Source: Aeromonas schubertii
Lineage (GTDB): Bacteria; Pseudomonadota; Gammaproteobacteria; Enterobacterales; Aeromonadaceae
Direction: 5' to 3'
Length of the DNA: 64,000 nt
NCBI RefSeq assembly: GCF_000820105.1
Contig: NZ_CDDB01000010.1
Location: forward strand, 1 to 64,000
A program made the translations under genes and the position numbers. The notes below the pieces were generated by a model that was given only the letters and a program-made list of their open reading frames with translations, was not told the DNA's origin and ran no database searches. Below, one piece after another: positions 46,900-55,814 of this stretch. Every line of letters begins with the position of its first letter. Positions within the stretch are counted from its first letter, which is position 1.

Positions 46900-46913
46900 T
46901 TGAATTTAATCAT
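46900..46913 (-). promoter_or_regulatory. FNR-like box between dcuC and DUF922 gene
   Basis: TTGAA-TTTA-ATCAT matches the FNR consensus TTGAT-N4-ATCAA at eight of ten positions. It sits in the divergent region 98 bases before dcuC and 83 bases before the DUF922 gene. The family knowledge that dcuC is FNR-activated supports function. Confidence 0.55.
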
Positions 46914-46995
46914 CGTATTGCGCAGGGTTGATCATGCACATAGGCTAGAGAGGATGGGGTTTTGCGGGTGGGTCATGGCAGAAAAGGTTCGGCGT

Positions 46996-47601
46996 ATGAG
47001 GGGTTCGATGAAGCGATGGGGAGCAGGTTGCATGCTGTTGCTGCTCTCCCCACTTACCTATGGCTCGATGGCACGCCCGGCGGTGTTGCCCGAGACCGTC
47101 ATCAATGTCAGGTTTTATGATGTGAGTGCCCCCGATATGGGGGCATTGCCGTCGGCGCTTGACCGGGTGGCGCCCCGGGATCAGGGAAAGGTGGCCCTGG
47201 GCAAGGCCAGCTATCGTCTCGACTGGCGCCTTGAGCTCGAGCAGGGAAAACAGGGGTGCGCCATTCGCCAGATCGTTGTCTCCACCGATGCGACCCTGCT
47301 TATCCCCCGTTGGCTGGAGAAGGGGAAGGCTTCTCGCCAGGAGCGCCTGCGCTGGGAGCGAATTACCGCAGGCCTGCTCGACTACGAGGCGCGTCACAAG
47401 GAGATGGTGCTGCAGAGTGCGACCCGGATCGGGATCGCCCTGGCCGACCTGCCTGCCGAGCCGAGCTGTGACGCCCTGCGTTACAGCGCCTGGAAGGCGG
47501 GTATGAAAGAGCTTGAGCAGGGGCAGAGGCGCATCGACTCGTTTCAGCGTCAGACCCGGCACGGGGAGATGTTGGGCCTGCGTTGGCCCGGTGAAGGGTA
47601 G
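46996..47601 (+). CDS. Secreted DUF922 protein with altered protease motif
   Basis: A 201-residue protein with an N-terminal signal (MKRWGAGCMLLLLSPLTYGS). Its body aligns with DUF922, described as predicted secreted Zn-dependent proteases: WRLELEQGKQGCAIRQIVVSTDATLLIPRW, RLRWERITAGLLDYEARHKEMV and the C-terminal RIDSFQRQTRHGEMLGLRWP (family DxxTxHG...FP-like end). In the family the helix carries HExxH; here the first histidine is tyrosine (Y130-E-A-R-H134), so zinc catalysis is doubtful. The start could be 46996 or 47008; both give a signal peptide. It is divergent from dcuC. Confidence 0.78.
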   Translation: MRGSMKRWGAGCMLLLLSPLTYGSMARPAVLPETVINVRFYDVSAPDMGALPSALDRVAPRDQGKVALGKASYRLDWRLELEQGKQGCAIRQIVVSTDATLLIPRWLEKGKASRQERLRWERITAGLLDYEARHKEMVLQSATRIGIALADLPAEPSCDALRYSAWKAGMKELEQGQRRIDSFQRQTRHGEMLGLRWPGEG

Positions 47602-47617
47602 TCAGCGTGCATTGAAA

Positions 47618-47645
47618 AGCAGGGCCGCCATCAGGCGGCCCTGCT
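47618..47645 (-). terminator. Terminator hairpin between DUF922 gene and mnmC
   Basis: A 12-bp stem (agcagggccgcc / ggcggccctgct, loop ATCA). On the reverse strand it is followed by TTTT (plus-strand AAAA at 47614-47617), so it best serves mnmC; the plus-strand side has only cgtt. Confidence 0.75.
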
Positions 47646-47657
47646 CGTTACCGGGGA

Positions 47658-49652
47658 CTAGAGGCCGAGGGGTTTTCCCTTGAGCAGCTTCCGGCTCCAG
47701 TAGCGGGCCGGATGGAGGGCATCGAGCAGCTCTCGATCCAGTCCGAGAGGCTCACCGCAGATCTCGGCGGCGAGCAGCTCGCCACACAGGGGGGCCGAGC
47801 ACAGGCCCCGCGAGCCGAGGGCCCCGAGGACGAACAGTCCTGGCCAGGTCGGCAGTGACCACTGTGGATCGGCGTCGTGATCGCGCCATCGTTGTTCCAG
47901 ACGCTCCAAGACTGCCACCGGCCCCATGACGGGCAGGTGATCCCGACTCGCCGATCGCACCCCGACCCGGGCCTCCCGATCCGAGAGATCGACCCCGAGT
48001 GGCCACTCTTGCTCGGGCAGGCAGGCGATTAGCCGCTCCCGGTTGCTTGCCTGTTCCTCCTCGCGGTAGTCAAGCCCGGTTTGATTGCGGCCATAGCTGG
48101 CGCCGATGCAGTGACGACCCTGATGGCCAGGGGTGAGGTAGCCGTCGTAACAGAGTACCTGCTTGAGGCGCGATAGCGCCGGGTTGGTCCTGGCGTGGCT
48201 CACCTGGCCGCGCACCGGATAGAGGGGAAGGGCTGCAAACGGGATAAGCTCAGGCAGGCGATGGCCTGCGGCCACCACCAGATTCGGGGCTTGCCAGCGG
48301 CCGCTCGGCCCTTCGGCAACCCACAGATCCCCGTGTTGTGACAGGTGGGTAACCTCGGCACCATAATGCTGGGTCAGCAGACCGCTGGTTGCCGCCTCTG
48401 CCAGCGCGGCGCGGGTGAGATCGGCCGGACAGAGCCAACCCCCCCGGGGGTAGGCAACACCGGCGCAGCCGGTAGGAAGACCTAGCTCCGACGCCATCTC
48501 GATGGCCGGGACGGCGTAAACCAGCTCGGCGGGGAAGGGACCGGTCAGCAGCTTGGCGATCTTCTGGGTCGATTTGTCGTCATAGGCGAGCTGGGTCACC
48601 CCACAGAGCTCGAAGGCCACCTCATGGCGGGCGGCCAGTTCGACAAGGCGTTCGCGGGCATAGGGAAAGGCCGCAGCATAGAAGCGTGACAGGGTGTCGT
48701 GTTCGCCCCCCAGCAGGGGATAGAGTGCCCCCTGGCGGTTACCCGAGGCGCCGCCGGCGGGCGCCGCATCGGCGCACAACAGGGTCACGGCGCGGCCACG
48801 GCGAACCAGGGAGAGGGCCGTCATGGCCGAGGCGATCCCCCCGCCGACAAGAAGCACTTCCCCTTCGCGTCCCGCCGGGCGAGGATATGCGCGCTGCAGG
48901 CCCGAGCAAGGTGTCTTGTCCCGGCGCGTTCCGGCCAGCATCTCGCGTTTGCTGCCGTATCCCTTCACCTTCTCCATAGCCCAGCCCGCCTCGATGAGGC
49001 CGCGGCGCACGAACCCGGCGCAGGTGAAGGTGGCCAGGGTCGCCTCGGCACGGGCCAGGCGGGCCAGTGCGGCAAAGAGTTCGGGAGTCCACATCTCGGG
49101 GTTCTTGGCCGGGGCGAAGCCGTCAAGAAACCAGGCGTCGACCAGACCGTCCTGACCATGGGGTACCCGGGGCAGGTTCTCCTTGATGTCGCCAAACCAG
49201 AGATCCAGGGTGACGCGCCCTTCATCAAACAGCAGTCGATGGCAGCCGGGCAGCGCCAGGGGCCACTGGGCGACCAACTGTTCGCTAAAGTCCGACAGCT
49301 CGGGCCAGGCGGCCAGGGCCTTGGTCAGATCGGGGCGGGTCAGGGGGAATTTTTCGAAACTGGTAAAGTGCAGGCGGCGTGTTCCCGTCTCGCGGGTGGC
49401 GAGATGAGCCGCGAAGGCTTGCCAGCTGGCCAGAAAGTTGAGGCCGGTGCCAAAGCCTGTCTCAGCAATCACGAACTGGTCGCGATCATGGCGGGAAAAT
49501 CGCTCAGGTAGTCGGTTTTGCTGCAAAAAGACGTAGCGTGTTTCGTTTAGCCCATTATCATTGGAAAAGTAGACATCCCCGAACTCACTGGAGACCGGCG
49601 TGCCCGCCTCATTCCACTCCAATCGGGCATGATGTAGCGATGTTTGGCTCAC
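47658..49652 (-). CDS. mnmC: Bifunctional tRNA mnm5s2U34 biosynthesis protein MnmC
   Basis: Carries out the last two steps of mnm5s2U formation at the tRNA wobble uridine. The N-terminal methyltransferase domain contains FGDVYFSNDNGLNETRYVFL, VIAETGFGTGLNFLASWQAF (SAM loop) and DAWFLDGFAPAKNPEMW. The C-terminal FAD-dependent oxidase domain has VLLVGGGIASAMTALSLVRRG, NRQGALYPLLGGEHD and PGLFVLGALGSRGLCSAPLCGELLAAEI. I place the start at the GTG at 49652, which aligns with the E. coli N-terminus and has gggag upstream, giving 664 residues. A GTG at 49673 would add seven. It is divergent from fabB, as in E. coli. Confidence 0.95.
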   Translation of the reverse strand: MSQTSLHHARLEWNEAGTPVSSEFGDVYFSNDNGLNETRYVFLQQNRLPERFSRHDRDQFVIAETGFGTGLNFLASWQAFAAHLATRETGTRRLHFTSFEKFPLTRPDLTKALAAWPELSDFSEQLVAQWPLALPGCHRLLFDEGRVTLDLWFGDIKENLPRVPHGQDGLVDAWFLDGFAPAKNPEMWTPELFAALARLARAEATLATFTCAGFVRRGLIEAGWAMEKVKGYGSKREMLAGTRRDKTPCSGLQRAYPRPAGREGEVLLVGGGIASAMTALSLVRRGRAVTLLCADAAPAGGASGNRQGALYPLLGGEHDTLSRFYAAAFPYARERLVELAARHEVAFELCGVTQLAYDDKSTQKIAKLLTGPFPAELVYAVPAIEMASELGLPTGCAGVAYPRGGWLCPADLTRAALAEAATSGLLTQHYGAEVTHLSQHGDLWVAEGPSGRWQAPNLVVAAGHRLPELIPFAALPLYPVRGQVSHARTNPALSRLKQVLCYDGYLTPGHQGRHCIGASYGRNQTGLDYREEEQASNRERLIACLPEQEWPLGVDLSDREARVGVRSASRDHLPVMGPVAVLERLEQRWRDHDADPQWSLPTWPGLFVLGALGSRGLCSAPLCGELLAAEICGEPLGLDRELLDALHPARYWSRKLLKGKPLGL

Positions 49653-49762
49653 GTTGACTTCAACTCCCGTCACAAAACGCGGGCATTCTACGTGAAAGCA
49701 GACCAGTTTGGCAGCCGAAAGCGGGTAGACTCGGTGCCAGTTTTACCAGACGAGATGGATTA

Positions 49763-50974
49763 ATGAGAAGAGCAGTGATCACCGGTATCGGCGTCATCTC
49801 CAGTATCGGCAACAATAAGGAAGAAGTACTGGCCTCCCTGAAAGCGGGCAAGTCCGGCATTACCTATTCCGAGCAGTTCGAGCAGTACAACCTGCGCAGC
49901 CGTGTCTGGGGCAACATCAAACTCGACCCGTCCGAGCTGATTGACCGCAAGGTCATGCGTTTCATGGGCAACGCCTCTGCGTATGCCTACCTCTCCATGC
50001 AGGAGGCGATCGCCGACGCCAAACTGACCGACGACATGGTGTCAAACGATCGTACCGGTATCGTGGCGGGCTCCGGTGGCGCCTCTGCCAAGAACCAGCT
50101 GGAAGCGTGTGACATCGCCCGTGAAAAGGGCGTCAAGCGTGTCGGTCCCTACATGGTGCCCCGTACCATGTCCTCTACCGTCTCTGCCTGCCTTGCCACT
50201 CCGTTCAAGATCCGTGGCGTTAACTACACCATCAGCTCGGCCTGTGCCACCTCTGCCCACTGCATCGGCCACGCGCTGGAGCTGATCCAGCTCGGCAAGC
50301 AAGACATCATCTTTGCCGGCGGCGGTGAGGAGCTGGACTGGTCCATGACCACCCAGTTTGACGCCATGGGCGCCCTCTCGACCAAGTACAACGACACCCC
50401 GGAAAAGGCTTCCCGCACCTATGATGCGGATCGCGACGGTTTCGTCATCTCCGGTGGCGGCGGCATTGTGGTGGTCGAGGAGCTCGAGCACGCCCTGGCC
50501 CGCGGTGCCCACATCTATGCCGAGATCACCGGTTACGGTGCCACCTCAGACGGTTACGACATGGTCGCCCCGAGCGGTGAAGGCGCCATCCGCTGCATGA
50601 AGATGGCGATGGCCGGTGTGGAGAAAGTCGACTACATCAACACTCATGGCACCTCGACCCCGGTCGGTGACGTGAAGGAGCTGGAAGCGATCCAGACCCT
50701 GTTTGGTGCCAACGCACCCAAGCTCTCCGCCACCAAGGCGATGACAGGTCACTCTCTGGGCGCCGCCGGCGTGCATGAGGCGGTCTACTCCCTGCTGATG
50801 CTGGAGCACGGTTTCATCGCGCCTAGTATCAACATCGAGACCCTGGACGAGAAAGCCATCGGTCTGCCCATCGTGCACGAGGCCGAAGAGGCCTCCCTCG
50901 ACACCGTCATGTCCAACAGCTTCGGCTTTGGCGGTACCAACGCCTCTCTGGTGTTCAGCAAGTTCAAAGGCTGA
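49763..50974 (+). CDS. fabB: 3-oxoacyl-[acyl-carrier-protein] synthase I
   Basis: Elongating ketoacyl-ACP synthase needed for unsaturated fatty acid synthesis. 403 residues. The catalytic cysteine is in [18 protein letters not shown] (about residue 163), and the two histidines are in [13 protein letters not shown] (about 298) and [12 protein letters not shown] (about 333). [17 protein letters not shown] is the C-terminal signature. It is divergent from mnmC and ends at a strong hairpin shared with the convergent GNAT gene. Confidence 0.97.
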   Translation: MRRAVITGIGVISSIGNNKEEVLASLKAGKSGITYSEQFEQYNLRSRVWGNIKLDPSELIDRKVMRFMGNASAYAYLSMQEAIADAKLTDDMVSNDRTGIVAGSGGASAKNQLEACDIAREKGVKRVGPYMVPRTMSSTVSACLATPFKIRGVNYTISSACATSAHCIGHALELIQLGKQDIIFAGGGEELDWSMTTQFDAMGALSTKYNDTPEKASRTYDADRDGFVISGGGGIVVVEELEHALARGAHIYAEITGYGATSDGYDMVAPSGEGAIRCMKMAMAGVEKVDYINTHGTSTPVGDVKELEAIQTLFGANAPKLSATKAMTGHSLGAAGVHEAVYSLLMLEHGFIAPSINIETLDEKAIGLPIVHEAEEASLDTVMSNSFGFGGTNASLVFSKFKG

Positions 50975-50990
50975 GCCGGATCCGGTTGAA

Positions 50991-51017
50991 AAGAGGGCGC
51001 CATCAGGGCGCCCTCTT
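50991..51017 (+). terminator. Terminator between fabB and GNAT gene
   Basis: A 10-bp stem (aagagggcgc / gcgccctctt) followed by catttct. The convergent position suggests it serves both genes; T-runs are modest. Confidence 0.75.
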
Positions 51018-51022
51018 CATTT

Positions 51023-51511
51023 CTAGCCCAGTCTGAGCTTCATAAACTGGGCATCCTGGCCATATTCGGCCAGACACTTGCCGGTAGGGCTGGCGACAAA
51101 CCCCTGGCGGCGCCAATAGGCGGGCGCATCCTGTACCGCGATCAGTGCCACTTCATCGTAGCCATCTTCCCTGGCATGGCTGAGCGCCGTGTCGATGAGA
51201 CGCTGTCCGACACCGAGACCACGGGCGCGATCCGAGATGGCGAGGTCATGCATATAGAAGAGATCATCCCCGTCCAGTTGTTCAATGGGGCGTGACAGCG
51301 AGGGGGGATGCCCATGGTGCCAGGGGTGGCAGAGCAGGTAGCCCAGCACCTCGCCACTGCGTTCGGCGACCCAACAAGTGTCGGGAGAGAGCTGCGCCTT
51401 CTGTTGCAGGATGGGCAAGGGCTCCGGGGTGACATCGTGGTAACACTGGGCCTGGATACGCATGATAGCGCACCAGTCATCATGGCGGATATTCCGTATC
51501 GAAACAGTCAT
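51023..51511 (-). CDS. GNAT family N-acetyltransferase
   Basis: A 162-residue acetyl-CoA-dependent acyltransferase. It begins VSIRNIRHDDWCAIMRIQAQCY. The CoA-binding motif A is LAISDRARGLGVGQRLIDTALSHA (Q/R-x-x-G-x-G/A pattern, about residues 92-115), followed by the beta-bulge strand VALIAVQDAPAYWRRQGFVAS. The substrate is unknown; relatives acetylate small molecules or protein N-termini. It is transcribed alone. Confidence 0.9.
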   Translation of the reverse strand: MTVSIRNIRHDDWCAIMRIQAQCYHDVTPEPLPILQQKAQLSPDTCWVAERSGEVLGYLLCHPWHHGHPPSLSRPIEQLDGDDLFYMHDLAISDRARGLGVGQRLIDTALSHAREDGYDEVALIAVQDAPAYWRRQGFVASPTGKCLAEYGQDAQFMKLRLG

Positions 51512-51576
51512 AATTCCTGAGTTTTTGCTGCAAAAAACACCAAGTGCAACGCCATGCTAACAAAAAGCAGCAGAAA

Positions 51577-51600
51577 AGATAAGGGGCCTTTCGGCCCCTA
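51577..51600 (-). terminator. Intrinsic terminator of ppnP
   Basis: A stem (ggggcc / ggcccc with a UUUC-type loop) whose reverse-strand tail is ttatctttt, placed 8-25 bases after the ppnP stop. Confidence 0.8.
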
Positions 51601-51607
51601 TTTATCA

Positions 51608-51892
51608 TCAATCGAGAAACTCGCAGAGGTAGGCTGTCGCCAGTTTGACCTCCAGCCTGAAGCTGGAATGACCGGGTACGGCAAACGCCTGGCCTGCCTC
51701 ATAGGTGTGCCACTCGTCTTCATCCTTGAGTTGAATGATGAGGGCGCCCTTGATCACCGTCATACGCTCGGGGGCGGCGGTGTTGAACTCGTAGTGACCG
51801 GGGGCCATGACGCCGACAGTCGCCTTCTCACCCTTCTGCTCGAAGCCGATGGATTTGACATTACCGTCAAAATATTCATTGCTTTTCAACAT
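51608..51892 (-). CDS. ppnP: Pyrimidine/purine nucleoside phosphorylase PpnP
   Basis: A small cupin phosphorylase (formerly UPF0345/YaiE) that splits nucleosides to base and ribose 1-phosphate. 94 residues, as in E. coli: MLKSNEYFDGNVKSIGFEQ, ATVGVMAPGHYEFNTAAPERMTVIKGAL, EDEWHTYEAGQAFAVPGHSSFRLEV and the end YLCEFLD. The start at 51892 fits the family; the frame open to 51934 adds a Cys-rich leader unlike homologues. Confidence 0.95.
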   Translation of the reverse strand: MLKSNEYFDGNVKSIGFEQKGEKATVGVMAPGHYEFNTAAPERMTVIKGALIIQLKDEDEWHTYEAGQAFAVPGHSSFRLEVKLATAYLCEFLD

Positions 51893-51983
51893 CTTTACAT
51901 CCTTGCATTGGCACAGTCCCTGGCACGTTAGCACGGGGGATTCTGGCTGTCATGAAGATTGTGAGCGGGGCAGGGAAAGGACG

Positions 51984-52006
51984 AAAAAGGCGCCCCGAAG
52001 GGCGCC
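51984..52006 (-). terminator. Intrinsic terminator of rlmI
   Basis: A 7-bp GC stem (ggcgccc / gggcgcc, loop CGAA) with a reverse-strand T-run (plus-strand AAAAA at 51984-51988), 13 bases after the rlmI stop. Confidence 0.88.
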
Positions 52007-52018
52007 GACGAAGAGGGG

Positions 52019-53212
52019 TTAGCGGGCTCTGACGACCAGCCCTTTGAGGTAAAACCCTTCCGGGTAGGCGGTGCCAATGGGGTGATCCGGGGCCTGGGAG
52101 AGGCGCTCGAGGATCTGGGCATCGCGACCTGCATCCAGTGCGGCATCGGCCACAATTTTCTGGAACAGATCCGCCGGCATCAGGCCGGAGCAGGAGTAGG
52201 TGAGCAGGATGCCGCCCGGGGCAAGCAACTGGAATGCCAGCAGGTTGATGTCCTTGTAGCCGCGGCAGGCGCCGTCAAGCTGGGCCTTGCTCTCGGCAAA
52301 CTTGGGCGGATCGAGCACAATGACGTCAAACTTCTCACCCTTCTCCCGGTATTCGCGCAGCAGCTTGAACACATCCTGACGCAGGAAGTGGGCGCGGGAG
52401 AGATCCAGACCGTTGATCTCGGCGTTCTGACGGGCCGTGTCCAATGCCGGCTGGGAGACATCCACGTTGACCACTTCGCTGGCCCCGCCTTTGAGGGCGT
52501 AGACACCAAACCCGCCGGTGTAGCAGAAGCAGTTGAGTACCCGTTTGCCGGCGGTGTACTTGGTGGCGGCCTGGCGGTTGTCCCGTTGATCCAGGTAGAA
52601 GCCGGTCTTGTGGCCTCCCTGGATATCGACCAGGATCTTGACCCCCTGGTTCTCCTCGATCACCACAGGCTCAGCGGGGGCTTCACCATGGAGTACGCCC
52701 ACAAACTCCTCAAGCCCCTCTTTCTTGCGCACCGCGACATCGGAGCGCTCGAAGATGTTACAGGCGGGGAAGAGGGTGCGCAGGGCCTCGACGATGAGCG
52801 GACGTTGATAGTCGGCACCGGCCGAGAGCAGCTGGCACACCAGGAAATCGCCGTAGCGATCGATGGTAACCCCGGGCAGGCCGTCGGATTCGGCGGCACA
52901 CAGGCGATAGCCGGTGAGCCCCTGGCGGGCGATCAGATCGTCGCGAGCGGCCTGGGCATCGCCCAGGCGGCGCAGGAAGAAGGCCTGATCGACGGCTTCG
53001 TCCCGGTTGAAGGTCCAGATCCGCACCCGGATCTGGGAGCTGCCTGACCAGGCGCCGCGGCCGAGCCATTGACCGCTTTGGGCAAAGACATCGACCGTCT
53101 CACCGTTGACGGGTTTGCCCTTGACCTTGTCGATGGCCTTGGAGAAGACCCAGGGATGACGGCGAAGCAGGGATTTTTCCCGCCCGCCGACGAGGATGAT
53201 GGATGCGCTCAT
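52019..53212 (-). CDS. rlmI: 23S rRNA (cytosine1962-C5)-methyltransferase RlmI
   Basis: Methylates C1962 of 23S rRNA with SAM. 397 residues from the ATG at 53212, which aligns with the E. coli start (E. coli 396); the frame extends to 53224. In order: an N-terminal PUA domain ([21 protein letters not shown]), a middle domain ([20 protein letters not shown]), and a Rossmann methyltransferase domain with [38 protein letters not shown] (DPPK) and the catalytic cysteine in [13 protein letters not shown]. It is transcribed alone between two terminators. Confidence 0.96.
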   Translation of the reverse strand: MSASIILVGGREKSLLRRHPWVFSKAIDKVKGKPVNGETVDVFAQSGQWLGRGAWSGSSQIRVRIWTFNRDEAVDQAFFLRRLGDAQAARDDLIARQGLTGYRLCAAESDGLPGVTIDRYGDFLVCQLLSAGADYQRPLIVEALRTLFPACNIFERSDVAVRKKEGLEEFVGVLHGEAPAEPVVIEENQGVKILVDIQGGHKTGFYLDQRDNRQAATKYTAGKRVLNCFCYTGGFGVYALKGGASEVVNVDVSQPALDTARQNAEINGLDLSRAHFLRQDVFKLLREYREKGEKFDVIVLDPPKFAESKAQLDGACRGYKDINLLAFQLLAPGGILLTYSCSGLMPADLFQKIVADAALDAGRDAQILERLSQAPDHPIGTAYPEGFYLKGLVVRAR

Positions 53213-53236
53213 GGTGACAGCCACTTAGCAGATATG

Positions 53237-53264
53237 AAAAAGGGGCCACATTTTAGGTGGCCCC
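53237..53264 (-). terminator. Intrinsic terminator of the third chemoreceptor gene
   Basis: An 8-bp stem (ggggccac / gtggcccc) with a reverse-strand T-run (plus-strand AAAAA at 53237-53241), 20 bases after the stop of the chemoreceptor gene. Confidence 0.88.
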
Positions 53265-53283
53265 TCGCTAAAAGACAAACCGC

Positions 53284-54714
53284 TCAGATCTTCAGCCCCT
53301 TGAGGGCGCCCGAGAGCTCGTCGGCCGTGGTCTTGAGACCCTGGGTGCCGGCGACCGAGGCAGAGGCCGACTCTTCCACCGAGCTTGCTTCACCACGAAC
53401 CAGCTCGAGGTTGTGGGCGATGTCGGCCGCGACCGAGCTCTGCTGCTCGGAGGCGGTGGCTATCTGGGCGCTCATCTCGAAGACGCTGGCACTCACCTGG
53501 CTGATCCGCTCAATATCGGCGCCAACCTGAGTGATGAGCTCGCGGCTGTCGGCGGCACGGATCACCGTCTTTTCCATGATCTCGTTGAGGGTGGCGGTGC
53601 CCCCCTGCAGGGACTCGATCATCTGCTGGATCTCGACCGTGGCCTGTTGGGTGCGGCCGGCCAGGGTTCGTACCTCGTCAGCCACTACCGCAAAGCCACG
53701 CCCCTGCTCACCGGCGCGGGCCGCTTCGATGGCGGCGTTGAGCGCCAGCAGGTTGGTCTGCTGGGAGATGGCGTTGATGACGCTGACCACCTCGTTGATC
53801 CGGTTGGCGTTGTCGGTGAGCTGCTCGACGGCGCTCGACGCATTGGCAATCTCGTCGGCCAGGGTACGGATGGAGTCGATGGTCTTGTGCACCCGGGCTG
53901 CCCCCTTGGCGGCCTCGTCGCTCGATGCGCGGGTCTGGCTCAGGGTATCGGCCGCATTGCGGGCCACCTCGCGGATGGCAGCCGACATCTGCTCCATGGC
54001 GGCGGCCAGTGAATCCATGTGGCTGCGTTGGGAGAGGGCCAGTTGCTGACCCTGGCTGGCGTGATCGCGAAACTCATCGGCGGCCATGTGGAGCGCCTCG
54101 GCAGACTCCTCTACCAGTTGCACTATCTTGTGTTGGCGATCGGTGAAGCGATCGATGCTGCCGGCCAGCACCGAAAACTCGTCCCGTACCGGAAAGAAGT
54201 TGAGGCGGAAGGTGAGATCGCCGTCAGCCACCTGTTGCAGCGCCTTGTTGGTGGAGTAGAGCGCCCCCGAGACGAAGGTCATCAGGTAGTGGGTGATGAG
54301 AGCCATCACGGCCGCCAGCAAGGCGATCAGCCCCAGCATGGGTCCCTGATCGTCCCACATGGAGTAGGCGGCGCGATCCAGGCTTCCCACGACCATACCC
54401 GCATCCCCGGCACGGGCTGCGTAGAGGACCTTGTCTCCCTGCTCAGAGAGGCCTTCACTGGCGTAGGGCTGCAAGGAGAGGTGGGCAGGCAGGGGGAGTG
54501 CAGGCTCCTTGGCCACCAGGGCTGCAACCGTATCGACCTTCTCGCGCATCAGATCGAGTCGCAGGCTCATCTCCTGCTCGTGACTGGCGCGCAGCAGGCT
54601 AAACCCGAGCAGGGCGATCACCAGCAGGGGGAACCAGAAGGTGATCATGAACTTTTCGGTGATGGTGAGGTGAATGAGATAGCGGTCAACCCATCTGAAC
54701 TTGACTTCTTTCAT
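53284..54714 (-). CDS. Methyl-accepting chemotaxis protein with small periplasmic domain (476 aa)
   Basis: A chemoreceptor. A membrane helix (about 22-42) is followed by a short periplasmic domain of about 80 residues ([20 protein letters not shown], then [17 protein letters not shown]). The second membrane helix, HAMP ([20 protein letters not shown]) and the signalling hairpin ([20 protein letters not shown], about 325-345) come next. It ends LKGLKI with no CheR-docking pentapeptide. The ATG at 54714 ([13 protein letters not shown]) gives a normal N-terminus; the frame open to 55107 runs across the acylphosphatase gene on the other strand and is spurious. Confidence 0.93.
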   Translation of the reverse strand: MKEVKFRWVDRYLIHLTITEKFMITFWFPLLVIALLGFSLLRASHEQEMSLRLDLMREKVDTVAALVAKEPALPLPAHLSLQPYASEGLSEQGDKVLYAARAGDAGMVVGSLDRAAYSMWDDQGPMLGLIALLAAVMALITHYLMTFVSGALYSTNKALQQVADGDLTFRLNFFPVRDEFSVLAGSIDRFTDRQHKIVQLVEESAEALHMAADEFRDHASQGQQLALSQRSHMDSLAAAMEQMSAAIREVARNAADTLSQTRASSDEAAKGAARVHKTIDSIRTLADEIANASSAVEQLTDNANRINEVVSVINAISQQTNLLALNAAIEAARAGEQGRGFAVVADEVRTLAGRTQQATVEIQQMIESLQGGTATLNEIMEKTVIRAADSRELITQVGADIERISQVSASVFEMSAQIATASEQQSSVAADIAHNLELVRGEASSVEESASASVAGTQGLKTTADELSGALKGLKI

Positions 54715-54801
54715 AATGATTAGTGTTCCTACAGCAATCCGTTGAGCGGGTGTCAGCATTATCGACGAGAGCCGGCCAATCTTAATGACAAGGGTGTAAA
54801 A

Positions 54802-55074
54802 ATGGGAGAGCAATCGTTTGTCGTTCGCATCTATGGTGTCGTTCAGGGGGTCGGGTTTCGCTATTTTACCCGGGAGCAGGCTATGCGCCTGAAGTTGCGG
54901 GGTCATGCCTATAACCTGGATGATGGCTCGGTCGAGGTGTGGATCGCCGGACCCGGCGCGCAGGTGCAGAGCATGCTGAGCTGGCTCGAACGGGGTCCAC
55001 GTACTGCTCAGGTCTCGCGGATCGAGGTGTGTGAGACGAGTGAGCTGCCGCCGCCCGGTTTTCACACCAACTGA
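54802..55074 (+). CDS. Acylphosphatase
   Basis: Hydrolyses carboxyl-phosphate bonds such as acetyl or carbamoyl phosphate. 90 residues, the usual size. Catalytic Arg20 lies in the signature [16 protein letters not shown] and Asn38 in [17 protein letters not shown]. The start at 54802 fits the family; the upstream frame to 54742 does not. The CHAD-domain gene begins 10 bases after the stop, so the two are co-transcribed. Confidence 0.96.
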   Translation: MGEQSFVVRIYGVVQGVGFRYFTREQAMRLKLRGHAYNLDDGSVEVWIAGPGAQVQSMLSWLERGPRTAQVSRIEVCETSELPPPGFHTN

Positions 55075-55084
55075 GGCCAGCTCC

Positions 55085-55780
55085 ATGGAGCATGAGCTCA
55101 GTGTCATACGCGCCTTTATTAAGGCGGCCGGCGTCTTGCGCCAGGGGGCCGATGAGGCGGCGGTCCATGGTTACCGCATCGCGGCCAGGCGGGTGGAGTC
55201 GTTGCTCGCCTTGTGGCGACCTCTGGTTTATCAGCCCCGCCTCGAGAGGCGGCTGGCCTCGGCCATCAAGAGGCTCTCGGCCCTGCGGGATGCGCAGGTA
55301 CACGCCCTCCATTTCGGCCATGGGACCGGGGCTGTGCCGAGAGTGCGAGTGGTTGAGCTCGAGTCCGCCCTGCTTGCCTGGTGGCAGCGGCGTGAGGAGT
55401 GGGGTGCGCAGCCCCAGTTGGCCAGACTCTATGCCATGAGCCTTGGGGCAAATCTGCTCGAGCGGCTCGATGTGGATGGGCCCATGACCCTTCATCAGTG
55501 GCATCGCTTGCGACTGGCCATCAAGGGGAGCCGCTATGGTGTTGAGCTGTTGCTGGCACAAGGGGAGGTGCCCATCGGCTGGCTGGCCGAGTTGACGCAG
55601 TGGCAGGAGCTGCTCGGGCAGTTGCAGGATCGCCGTCAGTGGCGCGAACGCTTCGAGCAGGAAGGGGAGAGCGGGGCGGTCGACAAGTTGAACACTCAGC
55701 TTGCACAGCGGCAGCGACAACTGGAGCGGCGGCGACCGGTGCTGCGCATGCTTGCCGTACGCATGGCACAACGGGCATGA
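55085..55780 (+). CDS. Stand-alone CHAD-domain protein
   Basis: A 231-residue all-helical protein with both halves of a CHAD domain, a fold known to bind inorganic polyphosphate through basic residues. First half: [24 protein letters not shown], then [18 protein letters not shown] (the RDxxV motif). Second half: [21 protein letters not shown], then [18 protein letters not shown]. The C-terminus is very Arg/Gln-rich ([16 protein letters not shown]). No CYTH domain is present, unlike CYTH-CHAD fusions. Coupling to acylphosphatase suggests a phosphate-metabolism role, but function is unknown. Confidence 0.85.
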   Translation: MEHELSVIRAFIKAAGVLRQGADEAAVHGYRIAARRVESLLALWRPLVYQPRLERRLASAIKRLSALRDAQVHALHFGHGTGAVPRVRVVELESALLAWWQRREEWGAQPQLARLYAMSLGANLLERLDVDGPMTLHQWHRLRLAIKGSRYGVELLLAQGEVPIGWLAELTQWQELLGQLQDRRQWRERFEQEGESGAVDKLNTQLAQRQRQLERRRPVLRMLAVRMAQRA

Positions 55781-55786
55781 AAAGAG

Positions 55787-55808
55787 AGAGGGACCCGAAG
55801 GTCCCTCT
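55787..55808 (-). terminator. Terminator between CHAD gene and metG
   Basis: A 9-bp stem (agagggacc / ggtccctct) with a CGAA loop. The reverse-strand tail is tctcttttc, so it suits metG, and the hairpin also ends the convergent CHAD gene. Confidence 0.85.
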
Positions 55809-55814
55809 TGGTGC

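Noticed and set aside
53284-55107. Long version of the third chemoreceptor with 131 extra N-terminal residues
   Set aside because: The extension overlaps acylphosphatase on the other strand and has no membrane or sensor features; the ATG at 54714 gives a normal receptor start.
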